Below are positions 62,343 to 64,000 of a stretch of DNA of 64,000 bases, piece after piece (position 1 is the first letter of the stretch; the number at the start of each line of letters is the position of its first letter). This DNA is from Haloarcula sp. CBA1127 (GTDB lineage: Archaea > Halobacteriota > Halobacteria > Halobacteriales > Haloarculaceae): assembly GCF_001485575.1 (NCBI RefSeq), contig NZ_BCNB01000001.1:207932-271931 (forward strand), in the 5' to 3' direction. The notes under the pieces were generated by a model. The model did not search any database. It had not been told where the DNA came from and worked only from the letters and a program-made list of their open reading frames with translations. The position numbers were made by a program, and so were the translations under genes.

Positions 62343-64000
62343 CGGACGCCTACGGGGGTGCGTTCGGACCGTCGTCCAGACGGGCAACCTCGACCGCGCC
62401 GAGCAGTTGTTTGCGACGTGTCACCGTCTTCGTCGACTCCATCACAGACGCCGGCCACTTCGACGCCGAACAGGAACTCCGGGCAGTGCTGCACGCCACG
62501 GCCCTCGCGGCCTTTGGCAACGTCGAGCAGCAATACCCAGATCAGGTCAGTCAGTACCCGTACGGCGTAAAATCGATTCCGTTCGACGACTCCCTGGGCT
62601 TCGAGGACTGGATGGCACTCTACGACGAGTCAGTGACACGGGGTGGTGCCGCCACGGAGTCAACCCAGAAACGGACCCAGCATCTGACAGCCGTGTATCG
62701 CGACGCCCTTTCGACAGCCGTTCAGGGTTCGAACCTGACTCGGCCGATTCGGACGACAGCGTCGAGACGAACGGGATGTATGGGTCGGCCGAGTCGGGCC
62801 ACTGGGACGAGTGGAACATGTTTGGCGATTTGGCCGAACCTGACCCCAGTGTGACGCCACGCGAAGAGCACACGTGGTACACTGGCATCACGGACTGCAT
62901 CGAAGCACGGGCGAGTTCGGCCGAATCGGTCGACAACCCGGTTCAGTTCCTCGCAGACGTCTACGGCGGCGCAGCCGTTTCGATGGGCGGCTGATGGCGC
63001 ATCGAGTCGTACCCAGGAGTGGGTCACGGTGCTCGTCCAGTCGCTACGTCACAGTCGCGAGTCCATCGACGAGCCCGACGAGACGACCTGGTTCAACGCG
63101 TCGCGGCGGTCGACGCAGAGATTCTGACTGCGGTGCTGACTCGGTCTGACGTTGGCGAACGCACGCACGAGCGACTGGTCAAGGCGGTGCTGTCACAGAT
63201 CGAAACGGCTGCGACCGCGCCGGATAATCCACCACATCCAGTCGTGTACGTGGCCTCGGTGTTCGGTGGAGCACTCGGACACGCCGCCGGCGTCGAGTCT
63301 GAGGAGGTCCGCTTCTGTGTAATCGAGGTGCTGTCGGTTCTCGACGACCAGTTCTCCCTCGACTGGATCGAGCTCGACCGAGCCGACATCTTCGAACGGA
63401 TCTTCGCCGAGGCGTTCGCGACGGTCGGTCGAACCCACACCGACAGCCTGGTGACCGACGAGTGGCTCGAGATCGTGAGCGCCAGGATCGAATCGACCGC
63501 CACACGGGAAGCACCGGACCGTCCGGACGAATTCGTCGCCGACGTGTACGTTCGAGCCCTGTTCGAGGCAGTGCAGGACGATGCCGACGAGTGGCGACGA
63601 CGACTCGATTCGGAACTCCGTGACTTCACCAGGGGACCGTACGTGAACGACTCGGAAGCGTTCCTGGAAGCCCTCTACGCCGATGTGGTCGTCAAGGGTG
63701 CAGAGAGCCACGGCCCCGAACACGGATCGAAGCGTGTATTGACGCCGTGAACGAGTCTGTCCAGGATGCGATCGATGCTGATCTGCTCCGCGCCGATGGG
63801 GCCCACGAGCGAACGTTCTCGAACGCACGGGACACGCTGTTCTCGGCCAACGTTCGGGAACGCGCGGACTACATTGCGCGTCTCGATCAGGGACTCCAGG
63901 CCACAGATAACGGCGACATCTCCAGCGACATTTTCGATGCGGAGGGTGTCGACGACCCTGCTGACCCGCCGACGGGCCGGATTCGACAACTGACTGTGAT
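61960..64000 (+). pseudogene. frameshifted 3' continuation of the P-loop protein (runs off the window)
   Basis: Acidic, haloarchaeal-type coding sense continues after 61960 but hops between frames. It moves from frame 0 to frame 1 near 61970, back to 0 near 62065, to 1 near 62185, to 2 near 62415, to 1 near 62740, to 2 near 62985 (a stop follows in frame 1), to 1 near 63095, and to 0 near 63700. Examples of restored sense are L-A-T-I-V-S-L-V-R-Q-Y after the first shift and F-V-A-D-V-Y-V-R-A-L near 63540. Two related blocks ending V-Q-F-L-A-D-V-Y-G-G-A and P-D-E-F-V-A-D-V-Y-V-R-A suggest internal repeats. Either the gene is decaying or this part of the sequence has indel errors. Confidence 0.6.

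Noticed and set aside
1..64000. tRNA genes, rRNA genes and CRISPR arrays
   Set aside because: I looked for T-loop patterns with paired arms and for regularly spaced direct repeats. Isolated ggttcga strings (for example near 6048 and 48545) lack a cloverleaf, and no spaced repeats were found.

Overview
The window is haloarchaeal DNA (class Halobacteria). The encoded proteins are very acidic. Secreted proteins carry twin-arginine (Tat) signals, often with a lipobox. Several start codons lie about 25-30 bases downstream of a TATA-like box (leaderless pattern). A CetZ tubulin homologue, MgtC/DUF4010 and haloarchaeal IS6-type transposase debris are present. A Haloarcula-like genus is plausible, but I cannot name the species. 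I see no tRNA, rRNA, CRISPR array or integrase.

Region 1 (1-13183) looks like phosphorus scavenging. An Old Yellow Enzyme-type oxidoreductase runs off the left edge and is divergent from a Ugp-type ABC importer (binding lipoprotein, two permeases, ATPase). A Tat-exported glycerophosphodiester phosphodiesterase, a HAD class IIA phosphatase and an MgtC/DUF4010 membrane protein follow. Next comes a PhnD-PhnC-PhnE-PhnE phosphonate/phosphate-type importer. A cyclic-nucleotide phosphodiesterase/5'-nucleotidase-type gene lies much later (53562-54926). No C-P lyase is visible.

Region 2 (13993-48535) is one long minus-strand defence island of about 35 kb, best read as a haloarchaeal (type 5-like) BREX system. 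In transcription order it has BrxA, a BrxC/PglY ATPase, BrxB and a second BrxC/PglY-like ATPase. A winged-helix regulator and a nucleotidyltransferase (AbiE-like pair) follow, then two unrecognised genes. After these come PglX-2, a four-helix membrane protein, PglZ, PglX-1 and a BrxHII-type helicase. An AddB-like and an AddA-like helicase-nuclease end the run. Many junctions overlap by 4-19 bases or are nearly touching. The two PglX proteins match at both ends but differ in the middle, and the middle of PglX-2 is strikingly AT-rich. The core BREX families are known. The less explained parts are the passengers: the wHTH/nucleotidyltransferase pair with its own palindromic promoter, the two-gene cassette at 35327-37721, the membrane protein, and the AddAB-like pair.

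Region 3 (48621-57433) returns to ordinary chromosomal genes: a Tat/DUF2249 gene remnant at the island edge, UspA, an FAD monooxygenase, CetZ, formamidase/acetamidase, the nucleotidase, and a tight three-gene operon of TIM-barrel, cupin and Tm-1-like proteins.

Region 4 (57434-64000) is untidy: a TTHB210-like Tat protein, an internally deleted IS6-type element, and a large P-loop protein whose 3' half is broken by at least seven frame changes up to the right edge.
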